From positions 1 through 64,000 of the forward strand of contig NZ_QSTA01000001.1 in assembly GCF_003438075.1 (NCBI RefSeq): a DNA stretch of 64,000 bases, in the 5' to 3' direction. Source of the stretch: Eubacterium sp. OM08-24. Its GTDB lineage: Bacteria; Bacillota; Clostridia; Oscillospirales; Acutalibacteraceae. Shown piece by piece: positions 8,106-16,446 of this stretch (the stretch's first letter is position 1; each line of letters begins with the position of its first letter). The notes beneath the pieces are model-generated. The model was not told the origin of the DNA. It searched no databases and saw only the letters and a list, made by a program, of their open reading frames with translations. The translations under genes were made by a program, and so were the position numbers.

Positions 8106-9050
8106 TTAGTCCTCAAGAAATTCCTCAACGATAAATCTCGGACGCCTTTTGACTTCTAAATAAATTTTTCCAATGTACTCACCTATAACGCCTATTGCAA
8201 GAATCTGAAGTCCGCCGATTGCCCAGATAGAGCAGAGCAGGCTTGCCCAGCCGCTTACCGCAAATCCCATAAAGTAGCTGACAAGGCTGTAAATAATCAT
8301 AATTATGCTTGCCGCAAACACCACTGCGCCAAGACCTGTAATCATTCTGATTGGCTGAATACTCAGAGATGTAATGCCCTCCCAAGCAAGAGCGAGCATT
8401 TTTTTGAGCGGATATTTGCTTTCGCCGGCAAGTCTTTCAAAACGCTCATATGTAACTATATCCGATTTATAGCCGATAAGAGGTACCATACCTCTAAGGA
8501 AAATATTTGTTTCCTTATACTCGGCAAAGGCATTTAAAGCTCGTTTGCTCATAAGTCTGAAATCGGCGTGGTTAAAAATAACCTTTGCACCCATTTTGTT
8601 GAGAATTTTATAGAATGCCTCGGCTGTAAATCTTTTAAAGAATGTATCGGTTTCTCTCTTTGAACGCACACCATACACAACATCACAGCCGTTTTCGTAT
8701 TTTTCAACCATTTCGTCAAAGGTGTTGATGTCGTCCTGCAAATCGGCATCAATAGAAATAACAGCGTCTGCCTTGTCCTTTAAAGTGATAAGACCGCAGA
8801 GCAGAGCGTTTTGATGACCTCTGTTGCGAGAAAGTTTTATTCCCTGAAACACAGGATTTTTGCTATGCAATTCACTGATAATGCTCCATGTTTTATCCTT
8901 AGAACCGTCATCAATGAAAACAATTTTGCTGTCATCTGTAATTTTGCCCTCAAGCATCATTTTGCTGAATTTGTCAGAGAGCTTTTGCGCCGAATCCCTT
9001 AGTACCTCTTCTTCATTGTAGCAGGGAATGGCAAGGTAAAGTTTAGTCAT
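8106..9050 (-). CDS. GT2 glycosyltransferase with two C-terminal TM helices
   Basis: This 314-aa protein is of the GtrB/YfdH or DPM1-like type. The N-terminal GT-A domain has PCYNEEE near residue 8, DDGSKDKT and DADLQDD (the metal-binding DxD). Two hydrophobic helices near the C-terminus anchor it in the membrane. Such enzymes transfer a sugar from a nucleotide sugar to undecaprenyl phosphate for later use outside the cell. I start at ATG 9050 because GGAGG lies 6 nt upstream; the longer frame to 9086 has no SD. The acyltransferase gene follows on the same strand. The sugar is unknown. Confidence 0.88.
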   Translation of the reverse strand: MTKLYLAIPCYNEEEVLRDSAQKLSDKFSKMMLEGKITDDSKIVFIDDGSKDKTWSIISELHSKNPVFQGIKLSRNRGHQNALLCGLITLKDKADAVISIDADLQDDINTFDEMVEKYENGCDVVYGVRSKRETDTFFKRFTAEAFYKILNKMGAKVIFNHADFRLMSKRALNAFAEYKETNIFLRGMVPLIGYKSDIVTYERFERLAGESKYPLKKMLALAWEGITSLSIQPIRMITGLGAVVFAASIIMIIYSLVSYFMGFAVSGWASLLCSIWAIGGLQILAIGVIGEYIGKIYLEVKRRPRFIVEEFLED

Positions 9051-9098
9051 AATTGCCTCCGAATATATTAACGCAGAATTATCCATTTATTACATACT

Positions 9099-9127
9099 AT
9101 TATATATCGTTAATATTTTAAAGTCAA
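9099..9127 (-). promoter_or_regulatory. Sigma-A promoter of the GT2-acyltransferase unit
   Basis: On the minus strand TTGACT (9127-9122) and TATAAT (9104-9099) are 17 bp apart, about 50 bp upstream of the GT2 start codon. Confidence 0.78.
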
Positions 9128-9215
9128 TAACACACAGAAAACGGACTAAATCATATAAATGTATATTAAAGGAAGTAAAAGAAAAGAAAATTTTAATAAA
9201 ATAGTAAATTTAGTC

Positions 9216-9244
9216 TTGTAAAGGGTGAAAGATTGTATTATAAT
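9216..9244 (+). promoter_or_regulatory. Sigma-A promoter of pfkA
   Basis: TTGTAA (9216-9221) and TATAAT (9239-9244) are separated by 17 bp, about 35 bp upstream of the pfkA start codon. Confidence 0.75.
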
Positions 9245-9278
9245 TAAGAAGTAAAAAACCTTATGGAGGTATAATCAA

Positions 9279-10247
9279 ATGGCTCAGAAGTCAATAGCAG
9301 TATTAACAAGTGGCGGTGACGCTCCTGGTATGAATGCCGCTGTAAGAGCAGTAGTTCGTGCAGGTATAAATAAAGGTATGAGAGTTTACGGTGTTTACCG
9401 TGGATACAATGGTTTGCTTAACGGCGATGTTCAGGAAATGAATCTTCGCAGTGTTTCGGATATTATCGGCTTTGGCGGTACAATGCTTTACACAGCAAGA
9501 AGTGAAGAGTTTGCTACTCCCGCAGGTATTAAGAGAGCGGCTGATTTTTGCAGAAGTATTGATGTTTCAGGCGTTGTTGTAATCGGCGGCGACGGTTCTT
9601 TTAAGGGCGCTCGTGCTCTTACAAACGCAGGTATTAACTGTATCGGTATTCCGGGTACAATTGATAATGATATTGCTTGTTCAGAATATACAGTAGGCTT
9701 TGACACAGCTATGAATACAGCACTTCAGATGGTTGACCGTATTCGTGATACAGCTCAGTCACATGACCGTTGCTCAATCGTTGAGGTAATGGGCAGACGC
9801 TGCGGCGACATTGCTTTGCAGACAGGTATTGCAACAGGCGCAACAGCTATCCTTGTTCCTGAAATTCCATATAACATTGAAAGAGATGTTATTCAGAGAA
9901 TTGTAAATACTCAGAAAACAGGCAAAAAGCACTTTATCGTTGTTGTTGCTGAGGGTGTAGGCAAGGTTGCTGAACTTGCTAATTATGTAGAAAACAGACT
10001 CGGTATTGAAACCCGTGCTACAATTCTCGGTCATGTTCAGCGTGGCGGTTCACCTACACTTCGTGACAGGGTTGTTGCAAGTGAGATGGGATTCAGAGCA
10101 GTAGAGTTGCTTGAGAGAAATCTCGGTAACCGTGTTGTAGCAATGAAAGACGGCAAAATTATTGACCTCGATATCAATGAGGCTCTTGATATGCAGCGTG
10201 TATTTGACGAGGATCTTTACAGGATTGCTATGACAATTTCTATCTGA
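9279..10247 (+). CDS. pfkA: ATP-dependent 6-phosphofructokinase
   Basis: This 322-aa protein catalyses fructose-6-phosphate + ATP to fructose-1,6-bisphosphate in glycolysis. The hallmark motifs are all present: TSGGDAPGMNAAVRA at residues 10-24, GGDGSFKGA near 103, the catalytic TIDND near 125, MGRRCGDIALQTG and HVQRGGSP. GGDG in the ATP site is the signature of the ATP-dependent rather than the pyrophosphate-dependent enzyme. ATG 9279 follows GGAGG. The gene has its own promoter and terminator. It is not followed by pyk, which is its partner in many Firmicutes; no neighbour here is glycolytic. Confidence 0.96.
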   Translation: MAQKSIAVLTSGGDAPGMNAAVRAVVRAGINKGMRVYGVYRGYNGLLNGDVQEMNLRSVSDIIGFGGTMLYTARSEEFATPAGIKRAADFCRSIDVSGVVVIGGDGSFKGARALTNAGINCIGIPGTIDNDIACSEYTVGFDTAMNTALQMVDRIRDTAQSHDRCSIVEVMGRRCGDIALQTGIATGATAILVPEIPYNIERDVIQRIVNTQKTGKKHFIVVVAEGVGKVAELANYVENRLGIETRATILGHVQRGGSPTLRDRVVASEMGFRAVELLERNLGNRVVAMKDGKIIDLDINEALDMQRVFDEDLYRIAMTISI

Positions 10248-10281
10248 TAATCAGATAATTTAATCAGTTTTTAAAGTGTCG

Positions 10282-10306
10282 GGGCGGACTATGTTCGCCC
10301 TGATTT
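10282..10306 (+). terminator. Rho-independent terminator of pfkA
   Basis: An 8-bp GC-rich stem (GGGCGGAC with GTTCGCCC, one G-U pair, 3-nt loop) is followed by TGATTTTG. Confidence 0.75.
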
Positions 10307-10337
10307 TGTATTCTTATATTGAAAGGATTTTCGCCTT

Positions 10338-11819
10338 ATGATAACCTCTCAGCAGGAATTGACAAGGGATATGATTTTTTATTCTGTTTGCGTGTCGGAT
10401 TTTGAAAAGCTCGATTTTAAAAACGATGCGCTTGCAGGCGTGCGTGCAAATTATTTTAATTCAAATCACCGCCCACAGGCTGATGATACCGATATTCTTT
10501 TAGATGATGTATCGTACAAGCTCTCTTACAAAATGAGCAAAAATCAGCCTTTATCGTGGAAAGTGACAAAAAATCTTCGTCCGTATCAGTCTGTAAAGCG
10601 AGAAACAGGCGGAATTTACTGCGTGAGGTATTATACCGAAAATGCCACTGTTTATAAAAAGCAATTTTTTGACAGCTCACATTTGTGGATAAGAACCGAG
10701 TACTTTGACAAAAGCATTGAGGGCGAAAGACTTTGCACCGTATCACCCAAAAAGATTGATGATGTAATTGTTATTGAAAAAATTACTTTCAGCAATAACC
10801 GCAAGGTTGGCAGTGAAACCTTATTTCCGTCAGATAAAAATTCAGACGGAAACAGTGCCGCACTTGTTTACTCTAACAACGGAATGATATGGTATGACAG
10901 CAGTTTTGTACCGAAATATTCTGTAAAAGAAGAAAGTAAAGAAAATACAGTAAGCGAGCCGAAACCGAGCAGGTTTGAGCTTGAGGCGGATAAATTTTTA
11001 CCGGATTATTCTCCTGAAAATCCGATAGATTTGTCATCACTTGAGTATCTTGAAGATACATTTAAAGAGCCGCAGCCACAGATAACCGCTTATGACAGGA
11101 TAGAGAAAATCCTTGAAGAGGCTCACAAAACCAATAAAAATCTATTTGGTCAGATTATTGAAAACACTTGCGTTGAGATTGCAGATGAGGAAACCGAGCT
11201 TTTGGACGACTCAGAGGAGCTTACCGAAGATAATATGGCTGAAAGTAAGGCTGAAATTTCAGAGAAAACACAGCAAGCATCTGATACCGAGGAGCATACA
11301 GAAGAAAGCGAAACCACTCAGGAAGTCAGGGAAGATATTGTAAAGGCTGAGGAAGAGAAAAAGTCGGATGCAGTTGTAAGTACAACTTCCGGTAATTATA
11401 AGTATTTTGGTGCGGTGGATGAAAATGGCTTGCGTACAGGCAGAGGCAGAACCGTATCGCCGAGCGGAATTACCGCATATGACGGTGAATATGCACAAGG
11501 CAAGCGTGACGGCTTTGGTGTATTCTACTACAAAAACGGTGATATTAATTATGTCGGTGAGTGGGCGCAAAACCGGCGCAGCGGCGCAGGCGTGGGTTAC
11601 AGAACCTCTGACGGTACGATGCACATAGGCAAGTGGGATAGTAATACTCCATGTGGATATGGTGCAAGATTCAATAAAGACGGCACATTTTTAGATGTAG
11701 CCGATTATACAAACGGAAAGAAAAACGGAAAGTGCATTTCATTAGATGAGAACGGCAATTTCTATATTTCAATCTGGGAAAACGGAAAGAAAATTTCAGA
11801 GCATATTATTGAATGGTGA
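10338..11819 (+). CDS. MORN-repeat protein
   Basis: This 493-aa protein has three parts. The N-terminal region (about 1-190) is rich in aromatic residues and unrecognised. A long acidic Glu/Thr/Ser-rich low-complexity linker spans about 200-345. The C-terminal region (about 350-490) holds MORN repeats, seen as recurring G-E/K-W and G-x-G-x spacings such as YDGEYAQGKRDGFGVFYY and YVGEWAQNRRSGAGVGY. MORN repeats are beta-hairpin modules that mediate lipid or protein binding. No signal peptide is seen, so it is probably cytosolic or peripheral to the membrane. It sits 4 bp upstream of an MscS channel gene, which suggests translational coupling and a shared membrane role. The function is otherwise unknown. 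Confidence 0.75.
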   Translation: MITSQQELTRDMIFYSVCVSDFEKLDFKNDALAGVRANYFNSNHRPQADDTDILLDDVSYKLSYKMSKNQPLSWKVTKNLRPYQSVKRETGGIYCVRYYTENATVYKKQFFDSSHLWIRTEYFDKSIEGERLCTVSPKKIDDVIVIEKITFSNNRKVGSETLFPSDKNSDGNSAALVYSNNGMIWYDSSFVPKYSVKEESKENTVSEPKPSRFELEADKFLPDYSPENPIDLSSLEYLEDTFKEPQPQITAYDRIEKILEEAHKTNKNLFGQIIENTCVEIADEETELLDDSEELTEDNMAESKAEISEKTQQASDTEEHTEESETTQEVREDIVKAEEEKKSDAVVSTTSGNYKYFGAVDENGLRTGRGRTVSPSGITAYDGEYAQGKRDGFGVFYYKNGDINYVGEWAQNRRSGAGVGYRTSDGTMHIGKWDSNTPCGYGARFNKDGTFLDVADYTNGKKNGKCISLDENGNFYISIWENGKKISEHIIEW

Positions 11820-11823
11820 TATA

Positions 11824-12630
11824 ATGAATGACTTTGATGTTATTACAATGTTTAATTCTTTTTGTGAAAAATACTTGCCCAAAATTACAATTTTTCTTAT
11901 AGTTTTTGCAGTAGGTACAATAATTGTCAAACTTTTGCTAAAACTAATTAAAAAAATACTTAATAAAAGCAAAATTGAGCGTACTGTTATTACATTTTTC
12001 TTTTCTATATTAAAAATAGTTTTATATTTGATTGTTGTTATGACAGCGCTCTCTACAATCGGAGTTAATGTTTCTTCAATCATAACTACATTTGCCGCTG
12101 CGGCAATTACTGCCGGTCTTGCATTGCAGGAATCACTGGGAAATGTGGCGAGTGGCGTGGTAATTCTTATAAGCAAACCGTTTGTTGCAGGAGATATACT
12201 TGAATTTGAGGGTATAAAGGGATATGTAAGGAGTATTCGTATTTTTTCAACGCAGATACATACCTTTGACAATAAAATTGTAAACATACCGAATTCAAGG
12301 CTGACCGCAAACAATGTTACAAATTGCACAGGGCAGACAAACCGCAGAATAGACCTTTCTTATACTGTCGGCTATGATGACGATATTGACCTTGTTCGTA
12401 AGATAATTCTTGACCTTGCAAAGTCAGATGAAAGGGTTTTAAAAGATCCGGAACCAAAGGTATATGTTGATAAATATCTTGACAGCGGTATTCAAATTGT
12501 TGCTTGGGTGTGGGTAGAACCTGATGATTATTACGGTGTTTACTATATGATGCAGGAAAATGTACTCAAAGAGTTCAAAAAGAACGGCGTAAATATTCCG
12601 TATCCCCATGTTCAAATCGTAAAAGAATAA
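11824..12630 (+). CDS. MscS-family mechanosensitive channel
   Basis: This 268-aa small-conductance mechanosensitive channel opens under membrane tension to release osmolytes. Two N-terminal hydrophobic helices are followed by the pore-lining helix (AAAAITAGLALQESLGNVA near residue 95-115). Next comes the beta domain (FVAGDILEFEGIKGYVRSI and VNIPNSRLTANNVTN). The layout is that of E. coli MscS, which is about 286 aa. I start at ATG 11824, 4 bp after the MORN gene stop, with GGTGAT 4-5 nt upstream. An in-frame start at 11746 lies inside the MORN gene. A terminator follows. Confidence 0.93.
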   Translation: MNDFDVITMFNSFCEKYLPKITIFLIVFAVGTIIVKLLLKLIKKILNKSKIERTVITFFFSILKIVLYLIVVMTALSTIGVNVSSIITTFAAAAITAGLALQESLGNVASGVVILISKPFVAGDILEFEGIKGYVRSIRIFSTQIHTFDNKIVNIPNSRLTANNVTNCTGQTNRRIDLSYTVGYDDDIDLVRKIILDLAKSDERVLKDPEPKVYVDKYLDSGIQIVAWVWVEPDDYYGVYYMMQENVLKEFKKNGVNIPYPHVQIVKE

Positions 12631-12661
12631 AATTCATATTTTTAAAACTATTGCAAAAAAT

Positions 12662-12695
12662 AATAGTGCCTTCAAAGCGAGGGCACTATTTTTGT
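12662..12695 (+). terminator. Rho-independent terminator of the MORN-mscS unit
   Basis: A perfect 9-bp stem (12662-12670 with 12682-12690) is followed by TTTTTG. Confidence 0.88.
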
Positions 12696-12711
12696 TTATA
12701 AGGATGATTTT

Positions 12712-13059
12712 ATGAAAAAGATAATTGCTGCATTACTTGCAACAATAGCATTTGCTGCCGCACTTACAGGTTGTGGTGGAAATAAGAATAATTCTCAGAA
12801 CGAAAGCTCGGCTCAGAGTTCGGCATCTTCCGAAAATTCAAAAAAGAATGAGTCATCTTCGGGAAAGAGTGAAATGGAAAGTAAAGCCGAATCTATGATG
12901 GATGATGCCGAGAATAACGGCAGAGTGAGAGATGGTGACGGAATTATCGGAAATGAAGAATACGAAAATCGTGACGACGGTTTAACAGACGGTGTTGAAG
13001 ATTATGTAGAGGGCAGAATGGAAAACGGCTCTACACTTGCTGATGATGCGATTTTTTAA
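12712..13059 (+). CDS. Putative lipoprotein, Ser/Asn-rich
   Basis: This 115-aa protein begins with a lipoprotein signal peptide (MKKIIAALLATIAFAAAL) ending in the lipobox LTGC. The modified Cys would be residue 21. The rest is low-complexity: Ser/Asn/Lys-rich to about residue 60, then acidic with short Asp/Glu/Gly runs. No enzymatic domain is seen. It would be anchored to the outer face of the membrane. ATG 12712 has AAGGATG 7 nt upstream, and the gene starts only about 15 bp after the preceding terminator. Similar short lipoproteins are common in Ruminococcaceae genomes, but I do not recognise a named family. Confidence 0.7.
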   Translation: MKKIIAALLATIAFAAALTGCGGNKNNSQNESSAQSSASSENSKKNESSSGKSEMESKAESMMDDAENNGRVRDGDGIIGNEEYENRDDGLTDGVEDYVEGRMENGSTLADDAIF

Positions 13060-13061
13060 TG

Positions 13062-13092
13062 AAAAACGGGCGTTTTTAAGCGTCCGTTTCAT
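13062..13092 (+). terminator. Rho-independent terminator of the lipoprotein gene
   Basis: A 9-bp stem (13064-13072 with 13081-13089, one G-U pair) starts 5 bp after the stop codon. It may act on both strands, since sigE ends about 90 bp further on. Confidence 0.65.
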
Positions 13093-13182
13093 CTTATATA
13101 TTATTTATTTAAAAACGAAGAATTATAGTTTAGTGTATAGCTTTAATTAAGAATTAAAAATTTAGGTTAAGGTATATAGTCA

Positions 13183-13884
13183 TTATACAGCCTTTTCAAG
13201 TTCATGCTTAAGCCTGCGAATAATCTTTTTTTCTAATCGAGAAATATATGATTGCGATATTCCGAGTTTATCGGCAACCTGCTTTTGCGTATGTTCCTTT
13301 TTGCCGTTTAGTCCAAATCTTAATTCCATTATCAAACATTCTCGCTGATTAAGTCTTGATACCGCCTGCAGTACAAGCTTTTTTTCAAGCTCGTTTTCAA
13401 TATCTTTATTTACAAGGTCGGGGTCACTGCCTAAAATATCGCAGAGCAAAAGCTCGTTGCCGTCCCAATCTGTATTAAGCGGTTCGTCAATAGATACCTC
13501 GTTTTTCAGTTGGGACGATTTACGCAAAAACATTAGTATTTCATTTTCTATACATCTTGAGGCATATGTAGCAAGTTTGATATTCTTTTCGGGAGAAAAT
13601 GTTTTTACCGCTTTTATAAGTCCGATTGTCCCTATTGAAATCAAATCTTCTGCGCTTGCACTCGGCGAATCGTACTTTTTCGCAATATAAACCACAAGTC
13701 TTAAATTGTGTGTAATCAGTTCCTCTCGTGCGCTGCTGTCACCGTCAATTATTCTCTGCATTATTTTAGTTTCCTCAGATTTTGTCAGCGGAGGAGGGAG
13801 GGTTTCACTGCCGTTGATATAAAAAACTTCATTGTCAAAGTTAAAAAACAGTCTTATTTTTCTCAAAATCTGCATAATATCCAT
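13183..13884 (-). CDS. sigE: Sporulation sigma factor SigE (pro-sigma-E)
   Basis: This 233-aa sigma-70-type factor directs early mother-cell transcription during sporulation. Region 2 ([20 protein letters not shown], then [20 protein letters not shown] and [17 protein letters not shown]) and region 4 ([22 protein letters not shown] helix-turn-helix at the C-terminus) match B. subtilis SigE closely. The N-terminal 25-30 residues form the pro-sequence, with the cleavage-region signature [14 protein letters not shown]. SpoIIGA, encoded immediately upstream, removes this sequence after septation. The start ATG 13884 has GGAGAG 6 nt upstream and lies 14 bp after spoIIGA. sigG, often the next gene, is absent here. 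Confidence 0.96.
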   Translation of the reverse strand: MDIMQILRKIRLFFNFDNEVFYINGSETLPPPLTKSEETKIMQRIIDGDSSAREELITHNLRLVVYIAKKYDSPSASAEDLISIGTIGLIKAVKTFSPEKNIKLATYASRCIENEILMFLRKSSQLKNEVSIDEPLNTDWDGNELLLCDILGSDPDLVNKDIENELEKKLVLQAVSRLNQRECLIMELRFGLNGKKEHTQKQVADKLGISQSYISRLEKKIIRRLKHELEKAV

Positions 13885-13898
13885 TGCAATCTCTCCTG

Positions 13899-14696
13899 TC
13901 AGTTGTTGATTAGCTCGCTTGGCACTATTGCCTTTATGTCGCCTTTAAAGATGTTTTCGCAAATTCCTATGTAAACCGAATTATCAACCGCCTTTCCGTC
14001 AATAATAATGCTGTCGGCGCAAAAGCCTTGCAGTATTCCACTGCCGCCAAGACTTGTAAAAGGTATTACTCTAACCTTGGTTTTATCGGGGACAAAATCC
14101 TCAAACACCTCTTTTTCGGCTACTATTACGCTTTTGCCCGAAAACGGCTCTTTAACATTACAGCCTGTATCGAGCTTTGCGCTGAAAATATAGCTTTTGT
14201 CATTTATTTTTATTTCAATATTATGAACATCGGATTTATAAACTGTTTTCGTCAGTTTTTTTACAAGCAAAAGAATATAATAGCATACGAGGGTAAGAAT
14301 TATGAGCAATATAGGTGATATGTCAAAGTAAACAACATCATTGTATATTCCCATACCCTTTGGTTTAAATGACAGATAAATAAAAATCATAAGTCCGCCA
14401 AAAGCAAACGAAAGTGCAAAGAAAACAAGAACTCTTTTTATATATGTTTTTATCTCGCATTTTCCGAATGTTATAAAGATTAACAGCATTGTGGCGATAA
14501 AATCCGATAAAATGTTAAGTCCAAAAGGCAAAGCAGGGAGCAGGGCGGTAAGACTAATAATTCCGCCTGCAATACTTCCTATTATTATCCTTAAATATTT
14601 AACATTTGCTCCGATAATTTTCTTTGTAAGTATCAGCAAAAAATAATCTATAAATATGTTTACCGTAATCAGAACATCTATGTAAATGCTATTCAT
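13899..14696 (-). CDS. spoIIGA: Sigma-E processing peptidase SpoIIGA
   Basis: This 265-aa membrane-embedded aspartic protease cleaves pro-sigma-E. Five hydrophobic helices fill residues 1-150, followed by a cytosolic protease domain. The catalytic motif LDTGCN places the active-site aspartate at residue 176, corresponding to Asp183 of the B. subtilis enzyme. A second conserved stretch, [15 protein letters not shown], lies near residue 210. The enzyme forms a dimer in the family. ATG 14696 is preceded by AAAGGGGAT. It forms an operon with sigE (14 bp apart), the canonical spoIIG arrangement. Transcription would be under Spo0A~P control with sigma-A. Confidence 0.95.
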   Translation of the reverse strand: MNSIYIDVLITVNIFIDYFLLILTKKIIGANVKYLRIIIGSIAGGIISLTALLPALPFGLNILSDFIATMLLIFITFGKCEIKTYIKRVLVFFALSFAFGGLMIFIYLSFKPKGMGIYNDVVYFDISPILLIILTLVCYYILLLVKKLTKTVYKSDVHNIEIKINDKSYIFSAKLDTGCNVKEPFSGKSVIVAEKEVFEDFVPDKTKVRVIPFTSLGGSGILQGFCADSIIIDGKAVDNSVYIGICENIFKGDIKAIVPSELINN

Positions 14697-14712
14697 AAAA
14701 ATCCCCTTTACT

Positions 14713-14745
14713 ATTATTACATATATTCAAAATAATAAATGTCAA
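14713..14745 (-). promoter_or_regulatory. Candidate spoIIG promoter with wide spacing
   Basis: On the minus strand a perfect TTGACA (14745-14740) lies 20-21 bp from an AT-rich -10 candidate, AATAAT or TAATAA (14719-14713). In B. subtilis the spoIIG promoter is also unusual in having an over-long spacer (22 bp) and needs Spo0A~P. The match is suggestive only; no clean TGTCGAA 0A box is seen. Confidence 0.4.
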
Positions 14746-14766
14746 ATTCTGTATAGGAGGTAAAAT

Positions 14767-14850
14767 ATGATTGTCGGAATTATTATCGGTATTTTTATAG
14801 GAGGTTTCGTAGGCGTAAGTGTAATGTGCCTGTTGCATTTCCACAACTGA
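14767..14850 (+). CDS. DUF3789 family membrane microprotein
   Basis: This 27-residue protein was read directly from sequence. A near-perfect SD (AGGAGGTAAA) lies just before ATG 14767. The peptide is a single hydrophobic, glycine-rich helix followed by MCLLHFHN. The pattern G(x)3G(x)3GG(x)2GV(x)3MCLL matches what is known of DUF3789 proteins, which are 25-35 aa and of unknown function. It is transcribed divergently from spoIIGA, and their 5' ends are about 70 bp apart. Its job is unknown; the family is often found near mobile elements or as a lone gene. Confidence 0.65.
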   Translation: MIVGIIIGIFIGGFVGVSVMCLLHFHN

Positions 14851-14861
14851 GTACAAAAAAA

Positions 14862-14892
14862 CGGCTGAGCTTTCGTAGTGAAAACTCAGCCG
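14862..14892 (-). terminator. Rho-independent terminator of degV
   Basis: An 8-bp stem (14862-14869 with 14885-14892) has an inner TTTC/GAAA pair. On the minus strand it is followed by seven Ts. It could also stop the convergent DUF3789 transcript, although that side lacks a T-run. Confidence 0.85.
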
Positions 14893-14910
14893 AATTACTG
14901 CGTATATAAT

Positions 14911-15783
14911 TTATGATTTTAAATTTCTTGTACCAAGGAAAAGGATTGCAAGCATTCCCGAACCGACATGAGAACCGATTACAGGGCCAATATCGCATAT
15001 AATTGATTTTTTGCACATACCTTTAATTCTTTTCTGCAATTCAACAGCGCCCTCTTTGTTATCGGCATGACCGATAAATACTGTTTGCTCCTTTGGATTT
15101 TCAGCGTCACGCTCAAAGTGAGAAACAAGGGAGTTATACACATTGCTTGTGCCTCTTACCTTACCTACATTAATAAGGTGACCGCCGTCATCTACGCTGA
15201 TAAGCGGTTTAATCTGCAAAGCCTTGCCAAAGGTTGCGGCAACGGCAGAAATTCTGCCGCCTCTTTTAAGGTGGTCGAGATCCTCAACAATAAACCAATG
15301 ACATACCTTGAGCTTAATATCGTTGATATACTGCTCAAGCTCCTCAATAGTAACGCCCTCGGTGTATTTTTGACCTGCAAGATAAATCAACAAGCCAAGT
15401 CCGACAGAATCGCACATTGAGTCAATTATAACAATTTTTCTGTCGGGATATTTTTCCTGCAAATCCTTGACAGCCATAAGACAGGTGTTGTATGTGCCGC
15501 TAAGACCTGTGCAGATACCGGTATAGAGAATATCCTTGCCTGCCTTTAAATACGGCTCAAAGTAATTTATAAAGCTGTTGTAGTTAATCTGAGTGGTTTT
15601 AGAGTTAATACCGCTTTTCAGCTTTGAATAAAAGTCATCAAGGCTCATCATTCTTGCGTCGGCATAGTGAAGATATGATTTGTCCTCCATACTAAATTCC
15701 ATAGGAAGAATTTCTACATTAAGCTCCTTGGCAATTTCGTCAGAAAGGTCGCAGGAGGAATCGGTCATAAAAATATAATCCAT
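14911..15783 (-). CDS. DegV family fatty-acid-binding protein
   Basis: This 290-aa DegV protein belongs to a family that binds a fatty acid in a deep cleft and acts as the FakB subunit of fatty-acid kinase. The N-terminal signature (YIFMTDSSCDLSDEIA) and the fatty-acid-contacting loops (TGICTGLSGTYNTCLMAV, and IGSHVGSGMLAI near the end) are present. I start at ATG 15783, which has AAAGGAGATG 5 nt upstream; the longer frame to 15810 has no SD. No fakA kinase gene is in the window, which is common because fakB genes are often scattered. The lipid preference cannot be predicted. Confidence 0.88.
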   Translation of the reverse strand: MDYIFMTDSSCDLSDEIAKELNVEILPMEFSMEDKSYLHYADARMMSLDDFYSKLKSGINSKTTQINYNSFINYFEPYLKAGKDILYTGICTGLSGTYNTCLMAVKDLQEKYPDRKIVIIDSMCDSVGLGLLIYLAGQKYTEGVTIEELEQYINDIKLKVCHWFIVEDLDHLKRGGRISAVAATFGKALQIKPLISVDDGGHLINVGKVRGTSNVYNSLVSHFERDAENPKEQTVFIGHADNKEGAVELQKRIKGMCKKSIICDIGPVIGSHVGSGMLAILFLGTRNLKS

Positions 15784-15872
15784 AAAAACATCTCCTTTTG
15801 AAGTATACATTTGTCATACAATTACATTTTATCAAATATATATATAAAAGTCAATGAATGGAGGGCTTTTTT

Positions 15873-16160
15873 ATGAATTGCAGACTTACGGATATTCGGC
15901 ATAAGGAAGTGATAAGTGCCTGTGACGGGTGCAGAATCGGCTTTGTGGATGATGTCATAGTTGACACAAAATGTGCTAAAATAGTATCTCTTGTGATTTT
16001 CGGGCGCAGCAGTTTGTTTGGATTTATCGGCAAATGTGAGGATTATATAATTCCATGGGAGAAAATAGAACTCATTGGGGAAGATACCATTATTATATCC
16101 TGTTCAATGCCAAATCCCGTAAAAAGGGGCAAAAAACCCAGATTTAAAGAGAAATTCTGA
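15873..16160 (+). CDS. YlmC/YmxH family sporulation protein
   Basis: This 95-aa protein is a single PRC-barrel-like domain of the YlmC/YmxH family. The family pattern is visible: an N-terminal LTDIRHKEVISACDG block, then GFVDDVIVD, and a hydrophobic beta strand before DYIIPWEKIELIGEDTIII. B. subtilis YlmC and YmxH are small proteins linked to sporulation or to cell division in clostridia, with no defined biochemical activity. ATG 15873 is chosen because GGAGGG lies 6-8 nt upstream; the frame open from 15858 would start before the SD. It stands alone between the DegV gene and the hydrolase gene. Confidence 0.85.
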   Translation: MNCRLTDIRHKEVISACDGCRIGFVDDVIVDTKCAKIVSLVIFGRSSLFGFIGKCEDYIIPWEKIELIGEDTIIISCSMPNPVKRGKKPRFKEKF

Positions 16161-16446
16161 AAAAAATCATTTTCTACCTATTTTGCACAATGCACTAAGA
16201 AATATTCTGAAATTTATGCAAATTAAACAAGTAATTGTTTTTATGAGAAAATTAAAAACCGATTGTTACAACAATATAACAAAGGTAACAAAATATAACA
16301 AGGCGGTAAATTTGCATTTTTCCGAAAAATGTGGTTTAATAACAACGAATTGTGTGTTTGATAAAATTTTAACGACTAAAGGAAGTCGCATAAAACATTA
16401 CCAAATTACGGTTATGAATTGTGCTAATCACAGGGAGGATAAATTT
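16161..16446 (+). promoter_or_regulatory. Leader region with promoter of the hydrolase gene
   Basis: This 286-bp gap contains a candidate promoter, TTGCAT (16312-16317) and TTTAAT (16335-16340), with 17-bp spacing. Upstream of it are two direct copies of AATATAACAA (16273-16282 and 16292-16301) separated by AGGTAACAA. They could be activator sites. The transcript leader of about 100 nt has one small hairpin (CGACT/AGTCG near 16372-16389). It does not match a riboswitch class I know; in particular I see no ydaO (c-di-AMP) core. Confidence 0.5.

Noticed and set aside
11796..12329. A 177-codon antisense ORF over mscS
   Set aside because: It is the antisense shadow of a clear channel gene with a repeated low-complexity profile and no SD.
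16183..16446. An N-terminal extension of the hydrolase gene to 16183
   Set aside because: The extension has no SD, crosses the promoter at 16312-16340, and the TTG at 16447 is directly preceded by AGGGAGG.
16161..16446. A ydaO (c-di-AMP) riboswitch in the hydrolase leader
   Set aside because: The context would fit, but I see none of the conserved core blocks of that class.
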